Below the pieces are notes generated by a model. It was not told where the DNA came from. It was given only the letters and a program-made list of their open reading frames with translations, and ran no database searches. A DNA stretch of 64,000 nt from Onchocerca lupi (Eukaryota; Nematoda; Chromadorea; Rhabditida; Onchocercidae), in contig JAOVVO010000264.1 of NCBI GenBank assembly GCA_028564675.1, positions 36,866-100,865 of the forward strand. Reading direction: 5' to 3'. Made by a program: the position numbers and the translations under genes. Below, in pieces: positions 1 to 13,180 of the stretch; within the stretch, counting starts at the first letter, position 1; every line of letters starts with the position of its first letter.

Positions 1-3000
1 CAGGTGAGCAAAGTTATCTATAGTCCAGGTGGAAATATTGGAGTAAAAAGTTATTGGGCCAAAAATTGATCGTTACCCTGTTGTCACCATCCATCTATCC
101 AGGTTGACACCCAAATAGACAGATAAATGGGACAGTAATAGTACATTTAATATTCTCCGAATGAAAATGGCATTTATACGACACGCTTAAGCAAACAAAG
201 ATTATATTTCGAAAACCTGATCGGTGCCATTGAGTTGTTATTTCTAACAATCAAAAGCTTTCCAAATACTATTTGCATACTTTTTATGATCCATTTGACC
301 TTACTGAAACTATGACCTTCCTGATCTACTCTCAGTGCAATAAATGAGTTGTGATCTTCCGCACTGTTCTGCAACTCTGGTTCCTAATTGCCGAAAAAAA
401 TTATGATCTCCACGAAAAATCCCGGATTTCCTGGAAATCCCCGAGAGAGAGCTATTTTCTTCCTCCTGCACTGTCATGGGAAATACGGATAGCTATAATT
501 TCCGAAAGAGAGCAAGAAAAAAAAAAAAATCAAAATGGTTGAAAATCAAATTTAGGGAACGACGCTTTTATGTTTAATCGTAAGAGGTGATCATTCATCG
601 AGCAGTATTGATTTGCTGAATGGCCGTTCCCTAATTTTGAGTTTTTCTGAAAACAGAAAACAAAAGCACAAATATTGAAAGTCATAATAACCGAAAATCA
701 CTCATGAATTTGGGAAAATTTTTTTTGTGACATGGAGTAACAAGTACAGATCATTTATCAATGAAAACCATAATGATAAAAACGAAACTTGCATAAATGA
801 ATTGAAATAAAATTTTAGAAGAAAAATAATTTTAGATTTTTTGACAAATAGTTCAAATATATTTGCTTAATTCAAATTCACAAAATTTTGATGCTACAAA
901 ATATAATAATTAGTCATTTTGTAAAATAATGATTTAATTTAGTCATTATTCCAGATTAAAAAAATATATTTATATTTAACTATTATAATAGCGAATGTAA
1001 ATATATAAATAACTTATGGGTAAATTAAATTTCATGTCATAAAACTATGCCTTCAGTTTTTCTGGAAACGACAATGGAAGAGGAATAAGTAAAAATCATA
1101 GATTGAAATTATTTTTATTTTTTTAATACGAATTATTTTTAGCGCCAAAATGTTTACAATTGTTATTTAGGGCGAGATAAATCGCCAGATGTTTACTTAG
1201 TTATTTCCAGTTATTTTCAATTATATGATCCAATTAGTTGAGAAAAAAAAAATGAATGAATTTGTAAACAATCTAAATATTTATTTAAATACATTCAAAC
1301 TTATTTTCAATTATATGATCCAATTTGAAAGGTTACAATTTTTAATCCATTCTTTAAATATTTTTATTATGTTTTCGAAATTACTAATGAGGAAATGAGC
1401 TGTACTGATTTCTCCGGATGCTTCGGATGATCTTGCGATCCTAAAAATAACAAATAATTCATCTGAATAAAATATAAATAAACAGATTCCATTTTTGAAT
1501 TGTGTAAGATTTTACATAAATGAAATGAGAAAGTATATTTTTAATGAAATGTAAAAGTCATTTTTTCGCTCTCAACTCGAAGATGAATGAAGTAGGATAA
1601 TTTAAAAATGGAATTTCCAACGGTCACATGGCGATATATGTCCATCAAATTATCAGAAAACTCACATGCATTCCATGCAGTTTGTTTCAATTATTAATCA
1701 AACCAGTTCTCTCATAATTTGATCATTTAGTGTAATGGAATATCGGAATTAATGAAGAAAGAGATCACTGCTGCATTGGCAATGATCAAAATGTGGAATT
1801 TAAACAGGACAGTTAATTTCTAGCAGAAATTTTAGAAATGAATAAAAGCCAAACAGTGATTTATCGATAATAGTTGAGAATTTAATGATGTTTATTGGAT
1901 AATGAAATTCATAAATATTCTAATAAATTTTTGCACCTAATTTGGTCAATTCTATGCCTATAGCTAAAATCATTTGCAATGAACTAATTACATAATTACA
2001 GAAAGATAATTAATCCATTTGCATATCATTCTACGATAAGCATAAAGATCACCTGTCGTCAGTCAATGCATCAAAGCTGAAAAAGATTGAACCATCAATA
2101 CTCTTACCGAGGAATGGACAAAAATAAATTCGTCTAACTTAAAATTAAGAATTTAAAAAGGAGATAATATGAAAATAATGATTATGAATATAATAGCAAC
2201 AAAATACATAAGAACTGCCGGGATTATGATACAAAAGAGATAAAAGAATAAGGAGAGTAAAAATGAACAATTGGATTTGCGAAGAAAATTGGTGACAAAA
2301 TTTTGGAATGATTATTGGATTACAAAAAATGACACTTAATGATTGTTTAATTGACAACGAATTATGTACGAATTGACTGAAAGTAGCACAGGATGAAAGA
2401 CGACGAGGTGGAAAATGCTTCTGCAATCTGTTTGTTACAGTTTACAAATTCAAACTTTCTCTCTTCCCATTAGCTTAGTTCAATTTCAGAGAAGTTTTTA
2501 TTTACACAGACAGGCCAGCCAATCATTTCGATATCGAAGAGCTGAAAAGAGAAGTTGAAAGCGATTGTTTGATCATTACTTCGTTTGTCAATATTATCAT
2601 TGTGTTTGAGATAATCGTTATTATGTTCATATCATCAACGATTAACATTTGTGATTAGATATGCTTAATATTGTCCTGGTGATTTATGCAAAATCACTTG
2701 CTAATGAAAAGCATCGATGACACACACCTTTTCATCACGATTAATTATTTCAATTAATATGATAATAAATTTAGACGATGAAACATCAATGTCAAGTGAA
2801 AATAAAAGAATCAGTTTCAAACATTACTATTCAGATCAATCATATCTTACAACATATCAATTAAAATTATCTGTGGAAAGTTCTAAAATAAATCTTAGAC
2901 ACATATATTAGCATTGTTTATGTTTATAAATCTACTGACATGTGAGAAATTCCGATGAAATTCTGAATTATTCCATATTTAAGTTGAATTATTTACTACT

Positions 3001-3715
3001 ATATTAAGTTGAGGTGCATTTGCAAAACACAAAAACAAACTTTCGTATCCATACAGACACAATGAATTATAATAGAATAAGTGACATCGAAATAACAGCA
3101 AAAGACAACAATGTGATATATTGCTGATGACGAAAATCAAGAAAAGATTTCGGAGAAAGAACGTTCGAAAATGCGAATTCCTGCTCTTCTTGCTGATTAT
3201 CGCCGATTTGTTAAAAAGTTTCGCAAATATTGTCAACTTAAATTTCACAACTGTCTTTGTTTTGTTTTATTTATTTACTGAAACATTCATGCACAATATG
3301 ATATGAAACTTTTTGAGAAACGAAAGGAAGAAAGCAACTTATGTCGCTTAGCAGAGCTCGTAAATGATGTAAGGCGACAAACACTCATGATTGTGACGCA
3401 TTGTTAGTAATAAAAAGCAAAATTGCAGATATTTTATTAACAAATTCTTCCTTCGATTAGATCCAACAAATTATTTTTCATGCATACTACAGATGTTGAA
3501 ATGAAAGTTTCTATTTAAAATTTTGATCAATTTTTCCATTTTTTAATCATTTTTTGTCATAACTCAAATGGATTGTATAAGCTTTAGTATATTATAACTC
3601 AATGTCATTTTTTCTTTTTCTTTTCTGGATTAATGGTCAATTTTGACATAGAACTGATCCAAAGAGATTTTAAATACTTCTTACTTGTCAATGTAACAAT
3701 TATGATGTGTTTTCC

Positions 3716-3747
<32 letters not shown>

Positions 3748-6700
3748 GTAACTTTATCCTCTCTTCCTCTTATACACGAAATAATAATTTCAGAACGGAA
3801 GAGATATAAGATGAAAGGATGAACTGTTTCCAGAGCATTTTGATATATCTAAATTTTTTCTTTTTGAACATTTTTAAACGACAATATCAGTAGTTACTTA
3901 GAGAAAGTTGCATAATTGGTTAAAAAAATATACTTTTTCACATAGAATGTGAAGGGAATTGATGTGGGCCATTTATTTTGTCTTCCTTAATTAAAAAGGA
4001 CAAAGATGACAACAAAATTATCTAGCAAAAGAAATAAATCACCGACAGATTATTGTTTTACCATGTAAAATGACTGAATGAAACAAATCAAAATTTGAGT
4101 TCCTTTCATCACAAAGAGAAGAAACAATTTTAAACATCCATCTCATCGTTACTTCACTGTTGAAAAATATGCCATCTCTGTTTAGACGATGATGTCAATG
4201 AAAACAATGCGTAAATTAGTCTAATCTAAGAGAATAATGATGGTAAGATAGCAAACTGGAAGTAATAATAGTTGATTTTAGCTTGAAATTATTGAATTCT
4301 GAATGAAATAGTATTTTAGTGTAATCAAAGGAAAAGAAATGTTTTACTGGTAAAAGAAGCTTTCTGGACAGGAAAGACTTAAAATTGTGCATTATTAATT
4401 CAGCAATTAAGTTATCCAATTATGAAAGAGCAAAATACCATTAGATGTTTTAGTTAATATTTCGATTCTTTAATATAATATAATTTTTAATATATTTTCT
4501 AAAATCTAATTTTAATATTCGAAAAATTCAACAGAATTAACAAATTGAAAAGTTAAGAGATTTTTATTGGCTGAATGAATAGAATGAAAAAAGAGAAATT
4601 CTAGTAAATAATGCAGAGATAAGCCGAAAATTGATAGAAATAAATTCTTCAAAATATCGGATAATCTTCTCGTTGTGTCCTTCCACAATGAGGATTATTC
4701 AACAGCAGAAGAATTGAGGGAATCATGAAATTCGACGATTCACGATCGGATGAGCTATTTGTGAGGGATGCACAATTATGACAAATGTCTCATTTGATGA
4801 ATGAAAAACATAAATTAGCAAGTTTATTAAGGTTCAAGTTGGCTGGAGAAAAGGACATTTCAATTCGATGAACAAATTGGTTTGCAATCAAAGGATTGAA
4901 AGTACTGAAGACATCGTCAGTAATTTCGTCAAATACATCTCTTATAACATCACAATTGCGTAATGACAAAGAAATCAGCTTAAAATGTATTCTTTAATTC
5001 TCTTACTTATGAAATAGTCAAATAGAGGGATTAAAAAAAGATTTGATCTGGATTAAAAAGATTTAGAAAAAAAAAAAAGATTTGGGCACTTAATGATAGA
5101 AAAGGCCAAAAGGTCAAAGGATTAGTGCAACGTCCTTTGTATTGTATTGAAAGAATTTTTGGACATGATTATTAGTTATGAGACAACAAGACGAAGATTT
5201 TATTGCAGTTAAATAATCACTTTGTATTTCAAATAATAAAAAATTCCAAGCAGATGCATCATTATTTATCGATTAATAACAACAATAATAATTATAATTG
5301 TTAGCATCGAAATGTAGTAAAATGGTTGAAGCGAGCCATCATCGCTTTTAAAATGAGCAATCAATTTATCTTTTCAATGCCCTTTCACGACAATCATCAA
5401 CTTTAGTTGGATTTAATAAAACAACATTTTGAAAACAACACCTCATCAACATTTCGATTTCTATTCATTTTTACTTCGGATTCTGAAGTATTCCTTCAGC
5501 TGGAAGGCTCTTTTGAAGAATGAAGTGAATATGAATTGCAAATGAAATTTTCTTTTTTTTGGGCAAACTAAAAAAAATTCGTAATATCATCTATTAAAAT
5601 ATTCTGTTTTTATCTAATTTAGATTAGCAAATTGTTATATGAATTATACGATTTCTCTCCTAAACGATTGTATTCTAAATTAAAATGAGAGAAAAAAATT
5701 CTTTTCACTTACGTTTGAAGTGTAAAGTGACGCTAATGACGCTATTAATCATTTCTGCCCTTTCCTTTTACTTTGAAACGTCATACTGAAATAAATGAAA
5801 AAGATATAAATGTGCCTTAAATATTAACAATTAAAATAAATATTAAAGCTTAGAAGTTACTTGATAATTAAATTCATTTCCATTTCGTTTTATTACAGAA
5901 ATTATAAAAATTACAAAAAAAAAAAGGTGAAACAAAAAATTTGTTAGAAAAAATTAATTTTATTAAAATTTATTTTATTATAAAAATGGAATAGTAATCA
6001 AAATAGTGAAAATTTTTCTCTACTCCGTTATAGGTCATCATTTCTAATTCATCAGAATTCTCTCCGAAGATTTTAGAATTTTATTGGTGAATTTAAAGAT
6101 CAGATTTAAACAGTGGGGTTATTTTTTGCAATTCACCTTTCATGCTCATTATCTCATTAGTCTTTTTTTTTTTTTTTTTGCTTTAAATTTGACATTAATA
6201 ACTTTCATTATTTATACTTTTACAAATCTTTTGAAGAACGCATGGATATCAAATAAATGATTTAAGATTCGCACGAAGGAAGCATGTATATATGACAATA
6301 TGTAAATGAGAGAAGACTTGAAACAATTATGAAATGATAACTTTTTTTGATCTTTCACTTACAGCGAAGATCATCATTCTTTTTAGATTCTGTTTAGAGG
6401 TAACTACGATGGTGATAGTATGATAAAACTTGAAGGATATGTTTTTCAAATAATTAGTCATATTAGAAAATGGCGATGATGTGATAGATGATAGAATCAA
6501 ATGAAAATTTACTGCCATTTTAGATTTATCATCATTTTAGACAATAAATCGAAAATGATAATAAATTCATTCCATCACATCATCTTCATCTCAAAAAATT
6601 ATACTTTCACTATCATGTATATCATTTTCTGTTCCTTCCTTCCAAATACTATCACATAGAATTACGAATGCTATTGCAAATAGTAAATTAAAAACGCTAA

Positions 6701-7500
6701 AAAATGGTTTGTGTAAACAAATATTTGTTTAGAAAGCAAATCAGTGAAGTGTCATTGAAAAAACTCGGCCTGGGATTTATATTTCGTAATAATATCATTT
6801 TCACGATAATATCATATTTCATAATAATATCATTTTTTTTCAATTCATTGTTGAACGGAATATTACGTGATTAATTTTATCAGTTTATTTTTTTTGTTTA
6901 AATTTAAATCAATTATCAATTACCGCAAAGAAAATTCCGCAAAATTTGAAAGATTTGATGCGTCGCTTATTCTTCGTTCTTTCCGATATCTAAAAGTTTT
7001 CGCGATGGAAGATGGGAAAAAAAAAGAATAGGAAGTGCAGACAGAATTCAAAACTTCATAATATCATTAAACTTGGAAGTATATTCGAAGCTATTCATAT
7101 GCATCCTAATGACGGTAATATTGCAATAAAATGAAATTGACAGTTGACATGTCAGAAATGAAGTAGCAAAAAATGAGGTGACATTTCCTGAGAGAGCTGC
7201 CATATTGCAGGAAGTGGACAGTGCGGTATTTATCTGATGTCATCCATCAAAAAAGTTCCAGAGTAGCACGGCGAAATTTGAAAAATTTTTTGTTTGCAAT
7301 TATTTGTGGTGCAATTTCCTGCTTGCAAACTATAGTTTACAAATAATACTTAAATTTCGGCAGAAAATTTTGTCAGAGAGATAATTCGCTCCTTTATTTA
7401 GCACTTTAGAAATCACTTTAGATGCACCTACTTGATTGGTACATTTTGGAAGGATTTCAACATTTCGATGTTTGAAATATTCGCTGAATAAGATTTCTGC
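1..7500. other. AT-rich region without a recognised gene
   Basis: No protein family is recognisable here. The stretch holds long A/T runs, a (TA)n microsatellite at 3716-3736 and direct copies of ATAATATCAT around 6787-6831. Two weak exon-like pieces lie at the left edge and are described under findings: a plus-strand open stretch at 1-69, and a minus-strand open stretch at 300-383 bounded by AG and GT. Short open frames elsewhere are rich in Phe, Ile, Lys and Asn, as expected by chance in this composition. Confidence 0.6.
3716..3736. repeat. (TA)n microsatellite
   Basis: Uninterrupted alternating TA for about 21 bases, followed by a T run. A shorter TA tract lies at 61788-61804. Confidence 0.9.
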
Positions 7501-7546
7501 TGTGAACAAAACCGGCGTAATTTTATTCAATAATTAATCTTTTTAG

Positions 7547-8300
7547 TCTTCGAAAACAAAATAATGTTCCGGATATCCCGGCAATGATTATCGCAACTTT
7601 TCAGCCTGATTCGATGGAACACGTTAATTGCAACAACAGTTGTCGTAATAAAGCATACTGCAAAATGACTCTTCCTGGAGTATGAAGAAATAGAATTCTG
7701 AGGAGCGCAATTTACTACAAAATTTAACTTGCCGCAGATATTATTGGAAAGATGCTATCAAAATGTGCTTTTCTTAATCACGAAGCAATCAATATTAATG
7801 AAATCTTAAATGATTCTTCAAATCTTTGCCAAGAATCTAAATTTCTTTGCTTTCTAATTTTTTAGAAATTTTGCAATTGCTGACATCAAATAATACAGCT
7901 AATAAATGTAACTTAAACTGTAACTAAAATATTTTTTACAAAAAGTGTTTTTCCCACTTTTTTTGGGATTCCGCAGTGCTGATTCTATTTACGTCGAAAA
8001 GATTATTCCCATAGGTTCTCTTCAAATCATTCCGAATGAAAAATATTATAATTCAAATTATGCATGAAAAACTAGCTTGCTACTCTAATCAGTGATTACC
8101 ATTTATCGTCAACATGATTTATTAATTTGTCATTATCATATAAAATCATAAAATTTCTTGAGCAATAGAAGAAAAGCACTACAGTGGCTGAGAAGGCTAC
8201 TATTATCGGGAGAAATAGATGCTTCAAAAAATTCTGCAACATATCGAGCAAACTACATACTTCACACCAAATTAGTAATGCCTGTGAAAGGAACACATTT
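7547..8300 (+). other. Doubtful upstream exons of the 8911-9825 gene
   Basis: Two open blocks may belong to the gene ending at 9825. Block 7547-7679 follows a pyrimidine-AG (TCTTTTTAG) and is open for 44 codons up to GGA|GTATGA; its product contains FQPDSMEHVNCNNSCRNKAY and so is Cys-rich. A second open block starts after the AG at 8167-8168 and stays open past 8290. The minus strand of the same DNA is also open and hydrophobic, with good acceptors (for example TTCCTTTCACAG before 8290, minus strand), so even the strand is uncertain. No family is recognised. Confidence 0.2.
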
Positions 8301-8910
8301 ACTTGTATTCATGTTATGATTGGCTAAGAAACAGACGTTATGATGAGTTATACTGAAATTCACTTTCTTTATTTTAAAATTTCACAATAGAGAGTCCAGG
8401 ATTGTTTGAATTTTGTGTTCATTGAGAATAAATAATTACCACTTTATTCTCTCCTATAAATTAAAGTTGGCAATGTAAGTAGCGCGATCGAAAATTTGCC
8501 TTGAAATAATGAGACATGAAAAATATCAGTGCAATCTTCATCAGTATCGACTGATAACGAACAACATATTGAGATGTTGAAGGTTATATTTCATAACAAT
8601 GATGATCTAGGAATTCTTTTTCACTGCATCTAATAGGTGTAATATTTACCAGTTACAAGTATCATAAATAAAAACGGCTAAGAGCTGTAAATCATGTGGG
8701 TAAGAAAAACAAACCACTACAAATAGAAAAAATGTCTCAAGGATGGCACAACTTTGCTATGTGACATTGCTGTGTCATTAATCATGGATGTCCTAAGCAA
8801 AGCTTGTCGGTAAAACGAAATAAATCAAATACAAGAATTTATTAATATTCTCAGCAAATGAGTCATTTGTCTATCTGTGGGCATTCCCACATCTTCCGAC
8901 TTGCTACTAG

Positions 8911-9825
8911 AGCTTATGGGCATCGTGTGAAATGTTAAGACGTCAATTGTCAGGAAGATTACAAGATATGAGGTTCGTGAGAATTCCGATCTTATCCTTA
9001 ATCCTCACAACCAATCTTTTGTATGACTAATGTGTGAAACTCCACCCACTATCAAATTCAAGCTGAACCGTACATAATAGGGAGATTTCGAAGCAGCAAT
9101 GTCAATGTCAGCAGCAACATTGGAGGAATCAGCGCAAATGGTTTTTCTCCATTGGGGAGTACAATTCGGGCAGTCCTAGTCGAATCAGTTCCTACTACAC
9201 CGGCATTTTCAAACAGATCGATCTCTTCAACAGCATTATCAGTAGCAAATCAATTAGATCAATTAGAAGAATCTAATACCAAAACGGTTGCAACGATAGG
9301 AAGAGCGATAATTCAGACCACTGTTAGTATCTTTTATATTTACCATCTATTATTCGTCACTTTTCACTATTTTATTGTATGATATTGTGCATAATATCGA
9401 GTAAAGTCTATTGCTGACCTAGCAGAGTCATATAGCAAGTAGCAATTCCTATTCCAATCAATTTACAATCCAAGTTACGAATCAATCAGAATTTTCTCCC
9501 CAATAGCTTCTTTTATTCACTATATTAAACTTTTTCCCTTAAAGACGTGTAGCATACATTTAGGTATGGCTAGGAAACAATATTTGACTAATATCGGATC
9601 TAATTATGGAAATTAAAAATGCTTATTTAATAGATTTTCACAGCCTGAACAAAATTTCAGTATAATACCAAAAATTAATTCACACGCAAAAGCTTCCGGT
9701 TTTATAACCTAGCTTACGCACAATGATGAGAATATGGTAAAGAACGCTATAAAAAGGATTGCTATTTACAGGTGATATTCATATCAGCTATCGTTAATCT
9801 GTTCGACATCGTCAAACCCCTCTAA
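8911..9825 (+). CDS. Unrecognised protein with C-terminal membrane segment (3' part of gene)
   Basis: Proposed exons are 8911-8972, 9085-9322 and 9772-9825. The phases agree: exon 1 ends with AG and is completed by A; exon 2 ends in phase 0 at ACT|GTTAGT; exon 3 starts in phase 0 after TATTTACAG and ends at TAA, with AATAAA two bases later (9827-9832). Exon 1 encodes a basic helix-like piece (CEMLRRQLSGRLQDMR). Exon 2 is Ser/Thr/Asn-rich, then has LDQLEESNTKTVATIGRAII. Exon 3 gives a hydrophobic tail (VIFISAIVNLFDIVKPL), which looks like a tail anchor. The first possible Met is at 8929-8931, but more exons may lie upstream. It converges on the eIF2B-alpha gene. I do not recognise the family; the match of phases, stop and poly(A) signal is the main support. 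Confidence 0.5.
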
Positions 9826-9826
9826 G

Positions 9827-9832
9827 AATAAA
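9827..9832 (+). terminator. Polyadenylation signal AATAAA
   Basis: Canonical hexamer two bases after the TAA stop of the proposed last exon 9772-9825. It would give a very short 3' UTR, which is not unusual in nematodes. Confidence 0.5.
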
Positions 9833-10140
9833 ACCTTTCGAATAATTATTGCCTGTGACTGCTAATCAAAGAAAATATTTTCAAACGATAGTTATCTAAT
9901 ATTTTCAAGATACTTTAAATATTAGAGTAAGACAATCATAACTCTTTGGCAAAAATATAAAATAATTTTTGAGTCGATGGAAATACACCTATTTGTCGGT
10001 AAAGTAATTTTGTGAAAGCGACAATTCCTGTTTAAAGAAAGAATTTATTGATAGATGGAAAGTGTTTCTTTGTTACAAATATCAGAGAATATCTAAGTAA
10101 ATCTGTCGCAAAGTATTTTTTTTCTTTGTTGCTAGAACAG

Positions 10141-10420
10141 GAGAATACTGCTCCTTGATTGCCGTCTGCTGTGTCACTTCGAACTCCAGCTGTTGTTGCA
10201 AACAGAATTGATTCTGAACTTCAAACAGAACCCAAAATCGAATCTTTATATCTTTTCAGGGCTCTTCCTTCTTTCCTGATTTCATGTAGCCATGGTCGAC
10301 CTCACTTTGATTATCTATTAATCGAAGCGTTTTGACGATAAACATCTTTATCGTTTTGTAAACATGTTTTATCCACATGTTGGTTCCTTTAACACTCCTT
10401 GTTTAAAATAATTATATTTT
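10141..10420 (-). repeat. Diverged second copy of Helitron internal segment
   Basis: Bases of about 10240-10420 align by eye with about 30810-30985 in the Helitron remnant. Shared blocks include GAAGCGTTTTG followed by GATAAACAT or GGTAAACAT, and the identical CACTCCTTGTTTAAAATAATT near 10397 and 30958. The weaker match extends back to about 10141. Both copies have the same orientation. This copy lies in the 3' flank of the eIF2B-alpha gene and codes for nothing intact. Confidence 0.7.
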
Positions 10421-10673
10421 TAAGATTTTCCCGACACTATTGATCAATATGTGCATTAGCAATTGTTTCAAAATTTCTTCCCATCAGCATGAGAAAATAC
10501 AAAATATGCCATACTGGGATGGATAGGGAATATGAAATATTATACATATTGAGAAAAAAGTAATTTGCTCGAGATATGCTCTGTAAAAACAAAAAAAGAA
10601 AAAAACTGCTCCCAATTACAACGAAATAATAACAAAAATCGAAAATATAAGGATAAGCTCCGAGAAAAAAAAA

Positions 10674-13154
10674 TCATACATACAGTTTTAAAAGTTCATC
10701 ACCAACAGCCGCAGGTGTCAAAATACCAAGATCGGTGAAAAGCAGATTGATATACTGTGGTGGAGTGTAATCTACAAGCGGGTGTTCACTTGAAAAATCA
10801 CCATCAAGTTTATGTTTTTTCAGAGTTGATGCCGTATACTGAAGATTACATTTAAATGAGCTTCAGCTTCAATTTATCAAGAATAATGAAGACTTGATAA
10901 TATTTCTGCGGTTTTTCGCCAAAATAAAAAACCCGAAAAGCGGTAAAAATCAAATAAATATTTGATAGCTGATAGGCTTCTCGCAGAGAAGGCAAATGTT
11001 CAATCTTATTAAGAGTTTAATATGACACAATCATTAAAGAAAAATTCAAAAATTTTCCTGAAATAGCTAGAAAATTTTCTAACGAGAAAAAGAAATGAAT
11101 CAAACCTTGAATTCAATTGGTATATCATTTTGACTTAAAGGATATTCCTTAACAAATTTGATACTTTCAGCCATAACGAAAAATGATTTATGAATTGCTT
11201 TCGCACATACAGCCATCGGATGCGTACCAATTTTGTTTATTATCCCACCAGTTTCCATAACACCTTCCGCACCAACCATTACCAAATCAACTGTTTCCAT
11301 TAGATATCTGTAACATTCTACAACCATAACTAATATAAAAACTAACTTACAGAAAACATAATATTCTTAAGACTTGCCTATGAATTAAATTTTCAATTTT
11401 CCCAGTTTTCATGAGGAATTTCCAAGGATCCAAGAAAATAAATCGAGTCAACTGCATTGTAATCAAAATGAAATATTGCAAATAATATAATTCCAAACAT
11501 GATTTAATACACCATAACTACAAACTATCAAACTGATAATTTGTCAGTCCGAACATTTTCCACAAAAATTGTTTTTTGTTCCTCATTTCCAATTATGATC
11601 AGAATTAAGATATAATGTTTTGAAATCGCTACAACTATGTTTCATATTTATTACTTAATAATGTAATTACTTTATCATAAGCTTTAAAATAGATAGAGAC
11701 TATTTTGGTAGTTTCTTTCGAGAGATGGCATACGGTTGCCTCACTAACAGTAAGCGAAAATTCTGCATTTCTGACAAATGTATTTAATCTCGGCATATCA
11801 TGAGTAAAACTTACCCAATTTCAGCGTCCATTATTAATTTGCATTGAATCCCAGCATCTTTTAATGCTTTGATCATGATGGTGCCTGAAGATAAATTGAC
11901 AGTTCATCTCACAATTAAGAGCCATAACATATAAAGAGCAATCTGGTACAATGCTCATGCAACACAAATGTAAATTCTGAAAAGAATTAGTGCATACCTG
12001 ATTCATCTGGACGGGATTCTGTAACAAAAACATGCGCATTAACACCATCTCTTTTAGCATGCAGTAACACTTCCAATACAACTTTACTATATGAGTGAGT
12101 CAAGATACGCTAAAAATTTCAAAATTTTAATTATTTTGTTTTCTTTCATAAAGTACGAAATTAAGCAAAAAAAAAGGACAAAATGTTGTAATTTAGTAAT
12201 TATTTCTACATGAGAAAATTGAACAAATTAATCATCTCCATGATAGATCTCCATCTGATTTAGGATTGGGCTCCAAATTTCAGAATTTCAAACTCTCTCC
12301 GCATTAAATTCGAGTGATGAACTGTACGTAAGAATCATTTTACCAAGGCAATATAAATTGAATTTGAGAAGTTACTGAAGAAATTAATAGAAGATGAAAA
12401 ATAAATAACTTGATAAGAAAGTTACCATATTGTTTTTAATAAAAGGCCTTGCAAAATATGCTATCATTGTTTTGCTTAGTCCAACTCGTTTAATAAAAAT
12501 ATTTCCGCGCTCTTTGTATTTATTCATTAAAATGCTAAATTCCTGTACGTTCTCTTCAGGTGTAGCAAGTGATATAAATCTATAAATATTGGCGTCAAAT
12601 TAATAAGAAGGAATGCACTTCATTCTAATTTAATGCGTTTAAAAAACAATTCCACTTTTTCAAAGTATTTTTTCCGTTCTTCATTTTGCCCTGCATACTC
12701 TATGCATTCCATAACCACTGTTATTCATAGTAGAAAAAGGTTCAAGATAGACATTTTATAGAATTCATTAAATTAATCAATTACTAAATTAAACCTTAAA
12801 AATAATTCGCTGGCACTTCGAATAGATGGTATACTATGATCAGTTGTTGACATCGCAGCCACTGCATTCCTCAGCTCATCCGTTAGTTCATTTACCGTTT
12901 TTGCTAAAGTTTAAATTATATTTTTGATTCTGCTATTCGAAGAATTGAACCCTTTTCAGATTTCCGCATATATATAATAGTGTTACTTAAGAGAAAGTTT
13001 ATAAAATTAAAACGAGATGATCGGAAAAAAGGATACCTTTGGAGATTTCGATGCACCTCATTAACGTTTCAATGGCCGCTTGACCTGTCGATTTTGAATT
13101 GTCTTTGCCCTCTAATAATTGCTGAAAATGCCTGGCGATGTCTAACTCCATCAT
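10674..13154 (-). CDS. EIF2B1: Translation initiation factor eIF2B subunit alpha
   Basis: Seven exons on the minus strand: 13154-13037, 12903-12795, 12579-12426, 12109-11998, 11884-11815, 11307-11106 and 10838-10674. The sum is 930 bases, or 309 residues plus TGA; the human protein has 305. All junction phases agree. eIF2B is the nucleotide exchange factor for eIF2 in the cytoplasm; the alpha subunit belongs to the regulatory part that senses phosphorylated eIF2. Recognised blocks, in order, are SASELFLRFISLATPEE, ARPFIKNNMRILTHSYSKVV, HVFVTESRPDESG, MVGAEGVMETGGIINKIGTH, MAVCAKAIHKSFFVMAES and YINLLFTDLGILTPAAVGDE, all matching the eIF2B-alpha core and the ISOCOT-type C-terminal fold. The start is the first of two adjacent ATGs, eight bases after a likely trans-splice acceptor. 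The gene is head to head with the SWIB-protein gene. Confidence 0.97.
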
Positions 13155-13180
13155 TCCCTAATCTGCAAACAACAAAAACT
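13155..13180 (-). promoter_or_regulatory. Likely spliced-leader acceptor of the eIF2B-alpha gene
   Basis: On the minus strand the sequence TTTTTGTTGTTTGCAG ends at 13163, followed by eight bases and then ATGATG. No upstream exon is evident. A T-rich AG so close to the start fits trans-splicing of a nematode spliced leader. This is inference from layout; a cis-spliced 5' UTR exon is the alternative. Confidence 0.6.

Noticed and set aside
11821..12081. 86-codon minus frame
   Set aside because: Out-of-frame reading across two real eIF2B-alpha exons (12109-11998 and 11884-11815) and the intron between.
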